A stretch of DNA of 46,491 bases from DASYYE01 sp035946955 (GCA_035946955.1 DASYYE010000274.1:1-46491); one strand, 5' to 3'; numbered from the stretch's first letter, positions 33,534-42,132 are shown. A program made the numbers and translations. Notes: a model not told the origin generated them from the letters alone.

Positions 33534-34534
33534 GGCACGACCTCCTCACCGAGTGGACCTGGTTGGTCGCTGGGACTGGCGGCTGCCCCTGCGGTGCCGT
33601 CCGGCTGCGCGGTCAGGCCTTGCGCGTCGAACTCCGTGCTCCCGGCGGTCAATTCCATGAACGCCTGCTCCAGAGAGGCGTTCTGGGGGATGAGTTCGTG
33701 CAGCACGAACTGGCGGGCGGCGGCGATCTCGCCGATCCTGGCGGATTCCAGGCCGGTGACGCGCAGCGCGGGCACGCGGCCGTTGGTGCTGTCCTCGGTG
33801 ATGACAGTGCCGCCGTTGGACCGCAGGGCGTCCGCCAGGTCCACCGAGTCGGGGGAGCGGACCAGGACGGACTTGCCGGAACTCCGGGCGATGAACTCCT
33901 CGGTGCTGCAGTCCGCGATCAGCTTGCCCCGGCCGATGACGATCAGGTGCTCGCCGGTCACCGCCATCTCGTTCATGAGGTGGCTGGACACGAAGACCGT
34001 GCGGCCCTGGGCCGCGAGCTGCTTCATGAAGTTCCTGACCCACAGGATGCCCTCCGGGTCGAGGCCGTTGACCGGCTCGTCCAGCAGGAGCACGTGCGGG
34101 TCGCCGAGCATGGCGGACGCCAGGGCGAGACGCTGGCCCATCCCCATCGAGAACCCGCGGGTCCGCTTGTGGGCCACACCAGCCAGTCCCACCAGCTCGA
34201 GAACCTCGTCCGCGCGCCTTGCGGGCAGGCCCTGGGTCTGCGCGAGGAACAGCAGGTGGCTGTGGGCGGTGCGGCCCGGGTGGACCGCCCTGGCCTCCAG
34301 CATCGCGCCGACCGTCCGCAACGGCTCGGCCAGTTCCGTGTAACGCTTGCCGTCGATGGTCGCGGTGCCTTCCTGCGGCCGGTCGAGGCCGAGTATCAGG
34401 CGCATGGTGGTGGACTTGCCCGCCCCGTTCGGGCCCAGGAACCCCGTCACCTTCCCCGGCTCCACCTGGAACGACAGGTGGTCGACCGCGAGGGTATGCC
34501 CGAACCACTTGGTGAGGCCGCGTACCTCGATCAT
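33530..34534 (-). CDS. ABC transporter ATP-binding protein (ABC-2 exporter)
   Basis: 334 residues from ATG 34534. Walker A GPNGAGKSTTM, signature FSMGMGQRLALASAM (in place of LSGGQ), Walker B HVLLLDEPVNGLDPEG and the switch His in FVSSHLMNEM are all intact. A C-terminal regulatory region (about 220-300) and an Ala/Gly/Pro-rich tail follow. The SMGMxQR signature is common in ATPases partnered with ABC-2 permeases in drug or antibiotic export, but no substrate is implied. A perfect palindrome upstream suggests repressor control. Confidence 0.9.
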   Translation of the reverse strand: MIEVRGLTKWFGHTLAVDHLSFQVEPGKVTGFLGPNGAGKSTTMRLILGLDRPQEGTATIDGKRYTELAEPLRTVGAMLEARAVHPGRTAHSHLLFLAQTQGLPARRADEVLELVGLAGVAHKRTRGFSMGMGQRLALASAMLGDPHVLLLDEPVNGLDPEGILWVRNFMKQLAAQGRTVFVSSHLMNEMAVTGEHLIVIGRGKLIADCSTEEFIARSSGKSVLVRSPDSVDLADALRSNGGTVITEDSTNGRVPALRVTGLESARIGEIAAARQFVLHELIPQNASLEQAFMELTAGSTEFDAQGLTAQPDGTAGAAASPSDQPGPLGEEVVP

Positions 34535-34565
34535 GAGGCCCCCTGCATTGGACCGACTCCCCCAT

Positions 34566-34571
34566 ACCGTA
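34566..34571 (-). promoter_or_regulatory. Candidate -10 of the ABC exporter operon
   Basis: TACGGT on the minus strand, 31 bp before the ATPase start. The palindrome at 34588-34601 would cover the -35 region. Confidence 0.4.
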
Positions 34572-34587
34572 GCAATGCCCGGCGAAC

Positions 34588-34601
34588 CCGTTGATCAACG
34601 G
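34588..34601. promoter_or_regulatory. Perfect 14-bp palindrome, candidate exporter operator
   Basis: CCGTTGATCAACGG is a perfect palindrome in the divergent region between the exporter and the membrane-protein gene. It overlaps the likely -35 of the exporter promoter. Confidence 0.5.
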
Positions 34602-34683
34602 TCTGGCGTGCGTGGCTGGCCGGGTCGATTGGCGGGCTTCCCCTCCCGCTCTGCACAGGTGGTGACATACGCTGGCGCGGGTC

Positions 34684-35361
34684 ATGTCCAGTCAGTTCCC
34701 TGCCATTCCCGATGAGCCCGCGACACGGTCCGGTGTGCCGGGTCCGGTGGACGCGCACCCCGGGTCCGCCCATGGGAGCCCCGACCATGAGAGCAGGGCA
34801 CGTGCGGTCGCTGCCGCCGCCGGGGCAGGGCTTGCCGTCGTGGCTGGCATGGCGGTGCTCGGCGTGGCCGCCGGGTATGTGTGGGCGGCGCTGGCGCCGC
34901 GTGCCGAAATGGTGATGACGGGGCCCGGGGCGGCAGCCATCGCCAATGCCGAGTCAACCGCGAACTTCACCGCGGATGCCATCTACTGCCTGGTCGGCCT
35001 GGTGGGTGGACTGCTGACGGGGGTCGCGTCATACCTGCTGGCCGTGCGGCGCTACGGCCCGCTGGCCATGGCCGGGGTGCTGGCCGGTGCCATCGTGGCG
35101 GCGTTCCTCGCGCGCTGGACCGGGCAGCAGTCAGGCCTTGCCGAGTATCACCACCTGCTGGCCACGTTGTCAGAGGGCGCGTCGCTGCGCGGGAACCTCA
35201 CGATGTCCTCACCAGCGGCCCTGTGGTCCTGGCCGCTGGCCGCCTGCGTGGGGGCCGGTGGCCTGGAAGTGGCGGCCGGATGGCGCGCAGACCTGGCCGC
35301 GGCACGCGCCGTCTCCCTCGACCAGGCTGCGGCCAGCCCGCCGCATGGGCAGGCGCAGTGA
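34684..35361 (+). CDS. Membrane protein of unknown function (DUF2567-like)
   Basis: 225 residues from ATG 34684. A hydrophilic N-terminus (1-40) is followed by about four membrane helices: AGAGLAVVAGMAVLGVAAGY, AIYCLVGLVGGLLTGVASYL, LAMAGVLAGAIVAAFLA and a last one near 175-200. The arrangement is reminiscent of DUF2567 proteins of actinobacteria, but this is from memory of fold, not a match. TACGCT at 34668-34673 ends 10 nt before the ATG, so the mRNA would have almost no leader. It ends 16 bp before hisD. Confidence 0.65.
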   Translation: MSSQFPAIPDEPATRSGVPGPVDAHPGSAHGSPDHESRARAVAAAAGAGLAVVAGMAVLGVAAGYVWAALAPRAEMVMTGPGAAAIANAESTANFTADAIYCLVGLVGGLLTGVASYLLAVRRYGPLAMAGVLAGAIVAAFLARWTGQQSGLAEYHHLLATLSEGASLRGNLTMSSPAALWSWPLAACVGAGGLEVAAGWRADLAAARAVSLDQAAASPPHGQAQ

Positions 35362-35365
35362 TCCA

Positions 35366-35371
35366 TAGACT
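35366..35371 (+). promoter_or_regulatory. Predicted -10 of leaderless hisD transcript
   Basis: TAGACT lies exactly 6 nt before the hisD GTG at 35378 and just after the stop of the preceding gene. This predicts a leaderless his operon mRNA with no attenuator. Confidence 0.55.
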
Positions 35372-35377
35372 GAGCGG

Positions 35378-36727
35378 GTGCTTGCCAGGACCGACCTCCG
35401 CGGACATTCGCCAGGTGCGCTGACCAGCCAGAAACTCGCAGGTGTGCTGCCCAGGGCCGCGCTGGGTATCGACGCCGCACTGGAGCAGGTCCGGCCGGTG
35501 TGCGAGGACGTACGCAGCCGCGGCGCCGACGCGGTCCGCGAGCATACGGCCCGCTTCGACGGGGTTGACCTGGCAACGACCCGGGTGAGTGCGGAGCGGA
35601 TCGCACAGGCCCTCGCCGCGCTGGACCCGGCGGTGCGCGCTGCGCTCGAAGAAATGGTCCGCCGGGTGCGCCTGGTCCACGAGGCGCAGCGTCCCGCAAG
35701 CCGGGCCACACCCGTGTCTGACGGGGCCCGCGTGACACAGCGTTACGTCCCGGTCGGCCGCGCTGGCGTGTACGTGCCGGGCGGGCTCACCGCCTACCCG
35801 TCGTCCGTGGTCATGAACATCGTCCCGGCGCAGGTGGCGGGGGTGCCCGAGGTCGCGGTGGCCTCGCCGCCCCGGCCCGGGCACGGTGGCGCCCCGGCTC
35901 CGGCTGTGCTGGCCGCCGCCGCCCTGCTCGGCATCGAGGAGGTCCACGCCGCCGGGGGCGCGCAGGCCGTCGCCATGTTCGCGTACGGCACCGCCGACTG
36001 CCCCGCCGCCGACATCGTCACCGGCCCCGGCAATGTCTATGTGGCCGCTGCCAAGCGCCTGGTCCGGGGCACCGTCGGCACCGATGCCGAGGCTGGCCCC
36101 ACCGAGGTCGCGGTCATCGCCGACCACACCGCGGACCCGGCCTTCGTCGCCGCCGACCTCCTCGCCCAGGCCGAACACGACCCACTCGCCGCCTGCCTGC
36201 TCATCACCACCGACCCGCACCTCGCCGACCGCACCGAGGAAGCGCTGGCCCCGCTGGTCGCCGCTGCGCCGCACCGCGACCGGATCCAGGCGGCACTGCG
36301 TGGGCAGTCCGCCTGTGTGCTGGTGGACGACACCGACGCGGCCCTGGCCGTGGCGGACGCCTGGGCACCGGAGCACCTGGAGATCCAGACGGCCGACGCG
36401 GCCGCGCTGGCGGGCCGGGTCCGCAACGCGGGCGCTGTCTTCGTGGGCCCCTACGCACCGGTCTCGCTCGGGGACTACCTCGCCGGCTCCAACCACGTCC
36501 TGCCGACCGGCGGCACCGCGCGCCACAGTGCGGGGCTGTCGGTCCTGTCGTTCCTGCGCCCCATGGCGGTGGTGGAGTGCTCGGCACGGGCACTGGCCGA
36601 CGTGGCCCCCCACATCGACGCCCTCGGTGGCGCGGAGGACCTCCCCGCGCACGTCGCCGCGGTGCGGACCCGCGTGCCCGCGAGTGACACAGCTGACCAG
36701 GCGCTGTCCGGGGCGGTGGGCCAGTGA
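35378..36727 (+). CDS. hisD: Histidinol dehydrogenase
   Basis: 449 residues from GTG 35378, a start supported by the TAGACT element 6 nt upstream. HisD oxidises L-histidinol to L-histidine in two NAD-dependent steps with zinc. Conserved pieces: VPVGRAGVYVPGGLTAYPSS near residues 124-145, the block GPGNVYVAAAKRLVRG, EAGPTEVAVIAD, DLLAQAEHDP (zinc-site Glu and His) and SNHVLPTGGTARHSAGLSV. The GTGA overlap with hisC shows coupling. First gene of hisDCBH-priA-hisF. Confidence 0.96.
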   Translation: MLARTDLRGHSPGALTSQKLAGVLPRAALGIDAALEQVRPVCEDVRSRGADAVREHTARFDGVDLATTRVSAERIAQALAALDPAVRAALEEMVRRVRLVHEAQRPASRATPVSDGARVTQRYVPVGRAGVYVPGGLTAYPSSVVMNIVPAQVAGVPEVAVASPPRPGHGGAPAPAVLAAAALLGIEEVHAAGGAQAVAMFAYGTADCPAADIVTGPGNVYVAAAKRLVRGTVGTDAEAGPTEVAVIADHTADPAFVAADLLAQAEHDPLAACLLITTDPHLADRTEEALAPLVAAAPHRDRIQAALRGQSACVLVDDTDAALAVADAWAPEHLEIQTADAAALAGRVRNAGAVFVGPYAPVSLGDYLAGSNHVLPTGGTARHSAGLSVLSFLRPMAVVECSARALADVAPHIDALGGAEDLPAHVAAVRTRVPASDTADQALSGAVGQ

Positions 36728-37842
36728 CGCTCCCGTCGTGGCTCCCCATCCGGCCGGAGCTCGCCCGCCACCAGGCCTACGGCGCCCCGCAACTGGACGT
36801 CCCGGTCCGGCTCAACACCAACGAGAACCCTTACCCGCCGTCGGCGGCACTGGCCCGTTCCATCGCGGCCGCCCTCACCGAGCAGACCGCGTCGCTGAAC
36901 CGCTACCCCGACCGCGACGCGACCGCGCTGCGCACCGACCTCGCCGGTTACCTCGGCCACGGGCTGACCGCCCGCCAGGTATGGGCGGCCAACGGCTCCA
37001 ACGAGGTCATCCAGCAGCTGTGCCAGGCCTTCGGCGGTCCCGGCCGCACCGCACTTGGGTTCGAGCCGTCCTATGCCATGCACCCGCTCATCGCCATGGC
37101 CACCGCCACCGGCTGGGTTGGTGTGCCACGCGGCCCTGACTTCGCCCTGAGCGTCCAAGCGGCCATGACGGCCATCCGTGAGCACCAGCCTGACCTGGTG
37201 TTCCTCACCTCACCGAACAACCCGACCGGCACCGCCCTGCCACTGACTGTGGTGTCGGCCGTATGTGAGGCCGCTCCCGGGATGGTCGTGGTCGATGAGG
37301 CCTACGCCGAGTTCGCCCGCGACCCGGCCTCGACGGCGCTGACCCTGCTGCCCGGCTGGCCGCGCCTGGTGGTGACCAGGACAATGTCCAAGGCGTTCGC
37401 GCTGGCCGGGGCGCGGGTGGGGTACCTGGCCGCCGACGCCGCGGTGGTCGAAGCACTGCAGCTCGTCCGGCTGCCCTACCACCTGTCCGCCCTGACCCAG
37501 GCGGCCGCGCGGGCGGCACTGGCACACGCGCCGCAACTGCTCCCGGTGGTGGCGCAACTCCGCGCCGAGCGCGACAGCCTCGTCACCTGGCTGCGTGGGC
37601 TGGGCCTGACGGTCGCGGACTCCGACGCCAACTTCGTCCTGTTCGGCGAGTTCCCCGACGCCCACCAGGTGTGGGAGGACCTGCTCGCCCACGGCGTGCT
37701 CGTCCGGGAAGTCGGCCCGGCCGGGTGGCTGCGGGTGAGCATCGGGACGCCAGCCGAGATGTCGGCATTCCGTGAGGCGCTGCTGGTGGTCTTGGGCGAG
37801 CGTGAACTCACCGGGACAGCGGGGAAGCAGGGAAACCAATGA
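36724..37842 (+). CDS. hisC: Histidinol-phosphate aminotransferase
   Basis: 372 residues, GTG overlapping hisD. A fold-type I PLP enzyme that makes histidinol phosphate from imidazole acetol phosphate. RLNTNENPYPPS near the N-terminus, TSPNNPTGTALP in the middle, VDEAYAEF, and the PLP lysine Lys223 in TMSKAFALAGARVGY are the family marks. The stop overlaps hisB (ATGA). Length is typical; no oddity. Confidence 0.96.
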   Translation: MTLPSWLPIRPELARHQAYGAPQLDVPVRLNTNENPYPPSAALARSIAAALTEQTASLNRYPDRDATALRTDLAGYLGHGLTARQVWAANGSNEVIQQLCQAFGGPGRTALGFEPSYAMHPLIAMATATGWVGVPRGPDFALSVQAAMTAIREHQPDLVFLTSPNNPTGTALPLTVVSAVCEAAPGMVVVDEAYAEFARDPASTALTLLPGWPRLVVTRTMSKAFALAGARVGYLAADAAVVEALQLVRLPYHLSALTQAAARAALAHAPQLLPVVAQLRAERDSLVTWLRGLGLTVADSDANFVLFGEFPDAHQVWEDLLAHGVLVREVGPAGWLRVSIGTPAEMSAFREALLVVLGERELTGTAGKQGNQ

Positions 37843-38426
37843 GCCGCACCGCCCACCTCACGCGGGAGACCGGGGAGACGAAGGTCGACATCGAGCTCGA
37901 CCTCGACGGGTCGGGGACCGCCAACGTCAGCACCGGCGTGCCATTCTTCGACCACATGCTCAGCCAGCTGGCCAAGCACGGGCTGCTCGACCTCACCGTC
38001 ACCGCCGACGGGGACACCGAGATCGACGCGCACCACACCGTGGAAGACACCGCGATCATGCTCGGCCAGGCGCTGCGCGAGGCCCTTGGCGACAAGTCGG
38101 GCATCACCCGGTTCGGCGACGCGGCCGTCCCCCTGGACGAGACCCTCGCCCGGGCGGCCGTGGACCTGTCGGGCAGGCCGTACCTGGTGCATGACGAGCC
38201 AGCCGGGATGGCGCCGCTGATCGGGAGCTATGACACCACGCTCACCCGGCACTTCTTCGAGTCCCTGACTGCCACGGCCGGCATCTGCCTGCACCTGAGC
38301 GTGACCGGCCGCAACCCGCACCACATTGTCGAGGCGCAGTTCAAGGCGGTGGCCCGGGCGCTGCGGGCCGCGGTGGCGCCGGACCCACGCAGTCACGGCG
38401 TGCCCAGCACCAAGGGCGTGCTATGA
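37839..38426 (+). CDS. hisB: Imidazoleglycerol-phosphate dehydratase
   Basis: 195 residues, ATG overlapping hisC. A monofunctional dehydratase without the phosphatase domain that enterobacteria fuse to it. Metal-binding motifs are FFDHMLSQLAKHG, DAHHTVEDTAI in the first half and the matching HFFESL...HH repeat in the second (GRNPHHIVEAQFKA). A separate histidinol phosphatase must lie elsewhere. Twenty-two bp separate it from hisH. Confidence 0.96.
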   Translation: MSRTAHLTRETGETKVDIELDLDGSGTANVSTGVPFFDHMLSQLAKHGLLDLTVTADGDTEIDAHHTVEDTAIMLGQALREALGDKSGITRFGDAAVPLDETLARAAVDLSGRPYLVHDEPAGMAPLIGSYDTTLTRHFFESLTATAGICLHLSVTGRNPHHIVEAQFKAVARALRAAVAPDPRSHGVPSTKGVL

Positions 38427-38448
38427 GCCATGCCCGTGAGGCCGGGCT

Positions 38449-39093
38449 GTGACAACCCGCCCCAAGGTCGTCGTGCTCGACTACGGCTCCGGGAACCTCC
38501 GCTCCGCCCAGCGAGCCCTGGCACGGGCCGGTGCCGACGCCGAGGTCAGCGCCGACTACGACATCGTCATGGCCGCTGACGGCTTGGTCGTGCCCGGGGT
38601 GGGCGCGTTCGCCGCGTGCATGGCCGGGCTCCGCTCGGTCCGCGGTGAGGAGGTCATCGACCGGCGGCTGGCGGGCGGCCGGCCGGTGCTCGGCATCTGT
38701 GTGGGCATGCAGGTGCTGTTCGAAGAGGGCGTAGAGCACGGCACACACACCCGAGGGTGTGGCCAGTGGCCCGGCACGGTCGAGCGGCTGAACGCGAAGA
38801 TCCTCCCCCACATGGGGTGGAACACGGTCCAGGCCGCACCCGGGTCAACCCTGCTGGCAGGTATCGGGCCGGAGGAACGCTTCTACTTCGTCCACTCCTA
38901 CGCCGCCCGTGCCCTGGCGTTCGGCCCCTCAAAACACCTGGCACCGCCGCTGCTCACCTGGGCCACGCACGGCGAGGCGTTCATTGCCGCAGTGGAGAAC
39001 GGCCCCCTGACCGCGACCCAGTTCCACCCGGAGAAGTCGGGTGAGGCAGGCGCCGCGGTGCTCTCGAACTGGGTCGGGGGCCTGAGATGCTGA
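38449..39093 (+). CDS. hisH: Imidazole glycerol phosphate synthase, glutaminase subunit
   Basis: 214 residues from GTG 38449. A class I glutamine amidotransferase that feeds ammonia to HisF. The catalytic triad is Cys84 in GICVGMQ, His193 and Glu195 in QFHPEKSG. The N-terminal YGSGNLRSAQRAL is the usual start of HisH. The stop codon lies inside the TGCTGATAACAGCA inverted repeat. Confidence 0.95.
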   Translation: MTTRPKVVVLDYGSGNLRSAQRALARAGADAEVSADYDIVMAADGLVVPGVGAFAACMAGLRSVRGEEVIDRRLAGGRPVLGICVGMQVLFEEGVEHGTHTRGCGQWPGTVERLNAKILPHMGWNTVQAAPGSTLLAGIGPEERFYFVHSYAARALAFGPSKHLAPPLLTWATHGEAFIAAVENGPLTATQFHPEKSGEAGAAVLSNWVGGLRC

Positions 39094-39101
39094 TAACAGC
39101 A
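39088..39101. promoter_or_regulatory. Inverted repeat TGCTG-ATAA-CAGCA, copy 2
   Basis: Identical to 28629-28642. Here it covers the hisH stop codon and starts the 70-bp hisH-priA gap. The following bases also resemble copy 1 (GCAGG versus ACAAG). Confidence 0.3.
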
Positions 39102-39163
39102 GCAGGCGCACGGCGCGGACTGACTGGGAGGACCGGGTGGCGGGAACTGGCTGGGAGGGCTGA

Positions 39164-39910
39164 GTGAGTCTCACGTTGCTGCCCGCGGTGGACGTGGCAG
39201 ATGGGCAGGCAGTGCGGCTGGTGCAGGGTGTGGCCGGCACGGAGACCACCTATGGCGACCCGGTAACGGCCGCGCTCGCCTGGCAGGCGGCGGGGGCTGA
39301 GTGGGTCCACCTGGTCGACCTGGACGCGGCGTTCGGGCGCGGCTCGAACGCGCCGCTGCTCGCCAAGGTGGTCGGCCGCCTGGACATCGCGGTGGAACTC
39401 TCCGGGGGCATCCGCGACGACGTCTCCCTCAAAGCGGCGCTGGCCACGGGCTGCGCCCGGGTCAACATCGGCACCGCCGCCCTGGAACGGCCTGACTGGG
39501 TCCGTACCGCCATCGCCGAGCACGGCGACGCCATCGCCGTCGGGCTGGACGTGCGCGGCGACCGGCTCGCCGCCCGTGGCTGGACCACCGAGGGCGGCCT
39601 CCTGGAGGAGACCCTGACCAGGCTCGACGCCGATGGCTGCCCGCGGTTCGTGGTGACCGACGTCCGCCGCGACGGCATGCTCACCGGGCCAAACCTCGAC
39701 CTGCTCCGCCGGGTGTGCGCCCTGACCACCAAGCCGGTCATCGCCAGCGGCGGCGTGTCCAGCCTGGACGACCTGCGTGCCATCGCCGGGCTGGCACCGC
39801 TGGGCGTGGAGGGCGCCATCGTCGGCAAGGCACTGTACGTGGGGGAGTTCACGCTGGGACAGGCACTCGCGGCGGTGGCCGGCGGGCTGGGGGAGGACGC
39901 CCCCGCATGA
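39164..39910 (+). CDS. priA: PriA, bifunctional HisA/TrpF isomerase
   Basis: 248 residues from GTG 39164, with GGGAGGG upstream. A (beta/alpha)8 isomerase. HisA catalyses the ProFAR to PRFAR step. In actinobacteria the same protein (PriA) also does the phosphoribosylanthranilate isomerase step of tryptophan synthesis. Here this is supported by the absence of a trpF near trpC and trpB, though genes outside the window are unseen. Asp10 in LLPAVDVADGQAVRL is the general acid or base; a second conserved Asp falls in VVTDVRRDGM. The stop overlaps hisF (ATGA). Confidence 0.9.
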   Translation: MSLTLLPAVDVADGQAVRLVQGVAGTETTYGDPVTAALAWQAAGAEWVHLVDLDAAFGRGSNAPLLAKVVGRLDIAVELSGGIRDDVSLKAALATGCARVNIGTAALERPDWVRTAIAEHGDAIAVGLDVRGDRLAARGWTTEGGLLEETLTRLDADGCPRFVVTDVRRDGMLTGPNLDLLRRVCALTTKPVIASGGVSSLDDLRAIAGLAPLGVEGAIVGKALYVGEFTLGQALAAVAGGLGEDAPA

Positions 39911-40668
39911 CCTTGGCGGTCCGGGTCATTCCCTGTCTCGACGTGGACGCGGGCCGGGTGGTCAAGGGTGTCAACTTCACCCAGTTGCGCGACGCGGGCG
40001 ACCCGGTGGAGCTGGCCGCGGCCTACGATGCCGAGGGCGCTGACGAGCTGGTGTTCCTGGACATCACCGCCTCCAGCGGAGGCCGTCAGACCACTTATGA
40101 CGTGGTGGGCCGCACCGCCGAGCAGGTGTTCATCCCGCTCACCGTCGGCGGCGGAGTGCGCAGCACCGCCGACATGGACCGGCTGCTGCGCGCCGGGGCC
40201 GACAAGGTGTCACTGAACACGGCCGCTATCGCGCGCCCCGAGTTGCTGGCCGAGGCCGCGGACAGGTTCGGCTCCCAGTGCGTGGTGCTGTCAGTGGACG
40301 CGCGGCGCGCCCCCGGCTGCGCCTCGGGGTTCGAGGTGACCACCCACGGCGGCACCCGGGGCACCGGGTCCGACGCGGTCGAATGGGCCGCCCGTGCGGT
40401 CGGGCTCGGGGCGGGGGAGGTGCTGCTCAACTCGATGGACGCCGACGGCACCAAGGCAGGCTTCGACCTCGAGCTGATCCGGGCGGTGCGCGCCGCGGTG
40501 AGTGTGCCGGTGATCGCCAGCGGCGGCGCCGGAGAGCTCGCCCACTTCGCACCCGCCGTCGAAGCTGGCGCGGACGCGGTGCTCGCGGCAAGCGTGTTCC
40601 ACTTCGGCACGCTGCGGATCGCCGATGTCAAAGCCGCGCTGCGGGCCGCGGCGTACCCGGTGCGTTAG
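39907..40668 (+). CDS. hisF: Imidazole glycerol phosphate synthase, cyclase subunit
   Basis: 253 residues from ATG 39907, overlapping priA. A (beta/alpha)8 barrel; with HisH it converts PRFAR and ammonia to imidazole glycerol phosphate and AICAR. VIPCLDVDAGRVVKGVNF carries the first catalytic Asp (Asp12); the second is in the VLSVDARR strand. FLDITASSGGRQTTYDVV and EVLLNSMDADGTKAGFD are the substrate-phosphate and tunnel segments. It is the last gene of the hisD operon and is convergent with ppgK 11 bp away. Confidence 0.96.
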   Translation: MTLAVRVIPCLDVDAGRVVKGVNFTQLRDAGDPVELAAAYDAEGADELVFLDITASSGGRQTTYDVVGRTAEQVFIPLTVGGGVRSTADMDRLLRAGADKVSLNTAAIARPELLAEAADRFGSQCVVLSVDARRAPGCASGFEVTTHGGTRGTGSDAVEWAARAVGLGAGEVLLNSMDADGTKAGFDLELIRAVRAAVSVPVIASGGAGELAHFAPAVEAGADAVLAASVFHFGTLRIADVKAALRAAAYPVR

Positions 40669-40687
40669 GACGCGGTCCGTTAGGACG
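40664..40687. repeat. Direct repeat carrying both convergent stop codons
   Basis: CGTTAGGACG occurs at 40664-40673 and 40678-40687, a 14-bp period. The first copy holds the hisF TAG; the second holds the ppgK TAA read on the other strand. No terminator hairpin is seen. Confidence 0.5.
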
Positions 40688-41423
40688 GGGCGGCTGCCAG
40701 CGCGGCACCGACGATGCCGGCGTCATTGTGCAGCGCGGCAGGGACCACGCGGGCATGCAGGCGGCCGGTCAGCAGCGGCACGAACTTGTCCGACTGCCTG
40801 CTGATGCCGCCGCCGATGATGAACAGGTCCGGGCACACCAGTGCTTCCAGGTGCGCGAGGTACTCATCCACCCGGCCCGCCCACTTGCCCCAGCTCAGGT
40901 CGTGCAGTGTCTTGGCCCGTTCCGACGCGCGCACCTCCGCGTCCTTACCGCGGATCTCGATGTGGCCGAACTCGGTGTTGGGGGCAAGAACCCCCTTGAC
41001 GAACAGTGCGCTGCCGATCCCGGTGCCGAAGGTCAGCATGACCACGACCCCGCCCTCGCCTACGCCGGCGCCGAACTTCATCTCAGCGCAGCCGGCCGCG
41101 TCCGCGTCGTTGAGCACCACCACCGTGTGCAGGCCGGTCGCCTTGCTGAAGAGGTCCGGGCCATCCACCCCGACCCACTCCGGGTCCAGGTTGTGGGCCG
41201 TGCGGATCTCGCCGTTGCAGACCACACCTGGGAAAGTGATGCCCACCGGCCCTGACCAGCCGAAACCGGTCACGAGCCGACGTAGCACCGCCGCCACCGC
41301 GTCCGGTTTCGCCGGCTGCGGGGTGGGATACTTGACCCGCTCCTGGGTCAGCTTCCCGGCGATGACGTCAACCGGCGCGCCCTTGATGCCAGTTCCGCCG
41401 ATGTCGATACCGAGCACGTCCAC
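40680..41423 (-). CDS. ppgK: Polyphosphate-type glucokinase (ROK family)
   Basis: 247 residues from GTG 41423, with GGAGGG 6 nt upstream; a longer frame adds a Cys/Gly-rich stretch not found in the family. The phosphate-binding loop DIGGTGIKGAPVD opens the protein, and VLNDADAAGCAE, LTFGTGIGSALF, NTEFGHIEIRG and FIIGGGISR follow. PpgK phosphorylates glucose with polyphosphate or ATP in actinobacteria. It is the downstream member of a two-gene minus-strand unit, 49 bp after the TIGR03085-type gene. Confidence 0.88.
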   Translation of the reverse strand: MDVLGIDIGGTGIKGAPVDVIAGKLTQERVKYPTPQPAKPDAVAAVLRRLVTGFGWSGPVGITFPGVVCNGEIRTAHNLDPEWVGVDGPDLFSKATGLHTVVVLNDADAAGCAEMKFGAGVGEGGVVVMLTFGTGIGSALFVKGVLAPNTEFGHIEIRGKDAEVRASERAKTLHDLSWGKWAGRVDEYLAHLEALVCPDLFIIGGGISRQSDKFVPLLTGRLHARVVPAALHNDAGIVGAALAAAPS

Positions 41424-41472
41424 CGCACACCCTCCGTCCGACCCGCCCACTCCGGGGGCAACCGGTGTATGT

Positions 41473-42126
41473 CTACACCCGCCAGCTTGCCTGACGCAGC
41501 AGGCTGACGTCTGAGTCACTGCCGTCCAGCCGGACCCTGGCCACCGCCCTGCGGCCCATGGCCCACAACATCAGTTCGGCCGGGTGGCCGGTGACGGTGA
41601 CCACGGGGGTCCTCGCTTTGACAGTAATCCTCACCTGGCGCCGGCCCGGGATCGACGGCAGGTCGTCCCGGACGAGCTCGACCCCGACCGCGACCCGGCG
41701 CAGGTTGAGCCTGGCGAGCCGCAGCCGCTGCCACAGCACTTCGGTCTCGCCCGGGCCCAGGTCACGTGGGTCCCAGCCGCCCGCCGCCCGGCGGACGTCC
41801 TCGTGGTGGGTGAAGAACTCCACCAGGTTCAGCTTCTCCTCCATGCCCGGGATGCGGAACGGCGATATGCGCGGCGGACCGGTCCGGACCAGGTCCACCA
41901 GCCGCGGGTATGCAGTGGTGGCGGCGAGGTACGTCAGCACCCGCTCCGTGTGGGTTGCCAGCGGGCCGCCGAGTATGCCCACCGCGGCGTCCGGCCGGCG
42001 CTCCCGCAACACCAGGTGCGCCGCCAGGTGCCGCGTCTGCCAGCCTTCGCACAGGGTGGGTGCTTCCGGGCCGCTCGTCTCCAGAAGCCTGTACAAGGCG
42101 GCACGTTCGTCGCGGGCGTAGCTCAT
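41473..42126 (-). CDS. TIGR03085-type metal-binding protein (mycothiol-dependent isomerase-like fold)
   Basis: 217 residues from ATG 42126. The N-terminal four-helix part resembles the maleylpyruvate isomerase/DinB-like fold, with TRHLAAHLVLRERRPDA and FFTHHEDVRRA supplying His residues of a likely metal site. A C-terminal beta domain carries VRITVKARTPVVTVTGHPAELMLWAMGR. These proteins sit beside hisI in many actinobacteria; the reaction is unknown. TACGAT on the minus strand is exactly 6 nt before the ATG, so the mRNA is probably leaderless. Confidence 0.8.
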   Translation of the reverse strand: MSYARDERAALYRLLETSGPEAPTLCEGWQTRHLAAHLVLRERRPDAAVGILGGPLATHTERVLTYLAATTAYPRLVDLVRTGPPRISPFRIPGMEEKLNLVEFFTHHEDVRRAAGGWDPRDLGPGETEVLWQRLRLARLNLRRVAVGVELVRDDLPSIPGRRQVRITVKARTPVVTVTGHPAELMLWAMGRRAVARVRLDGSDSDVSLLRQASWRV

Positions 42127-42132
42127 CCGGAG

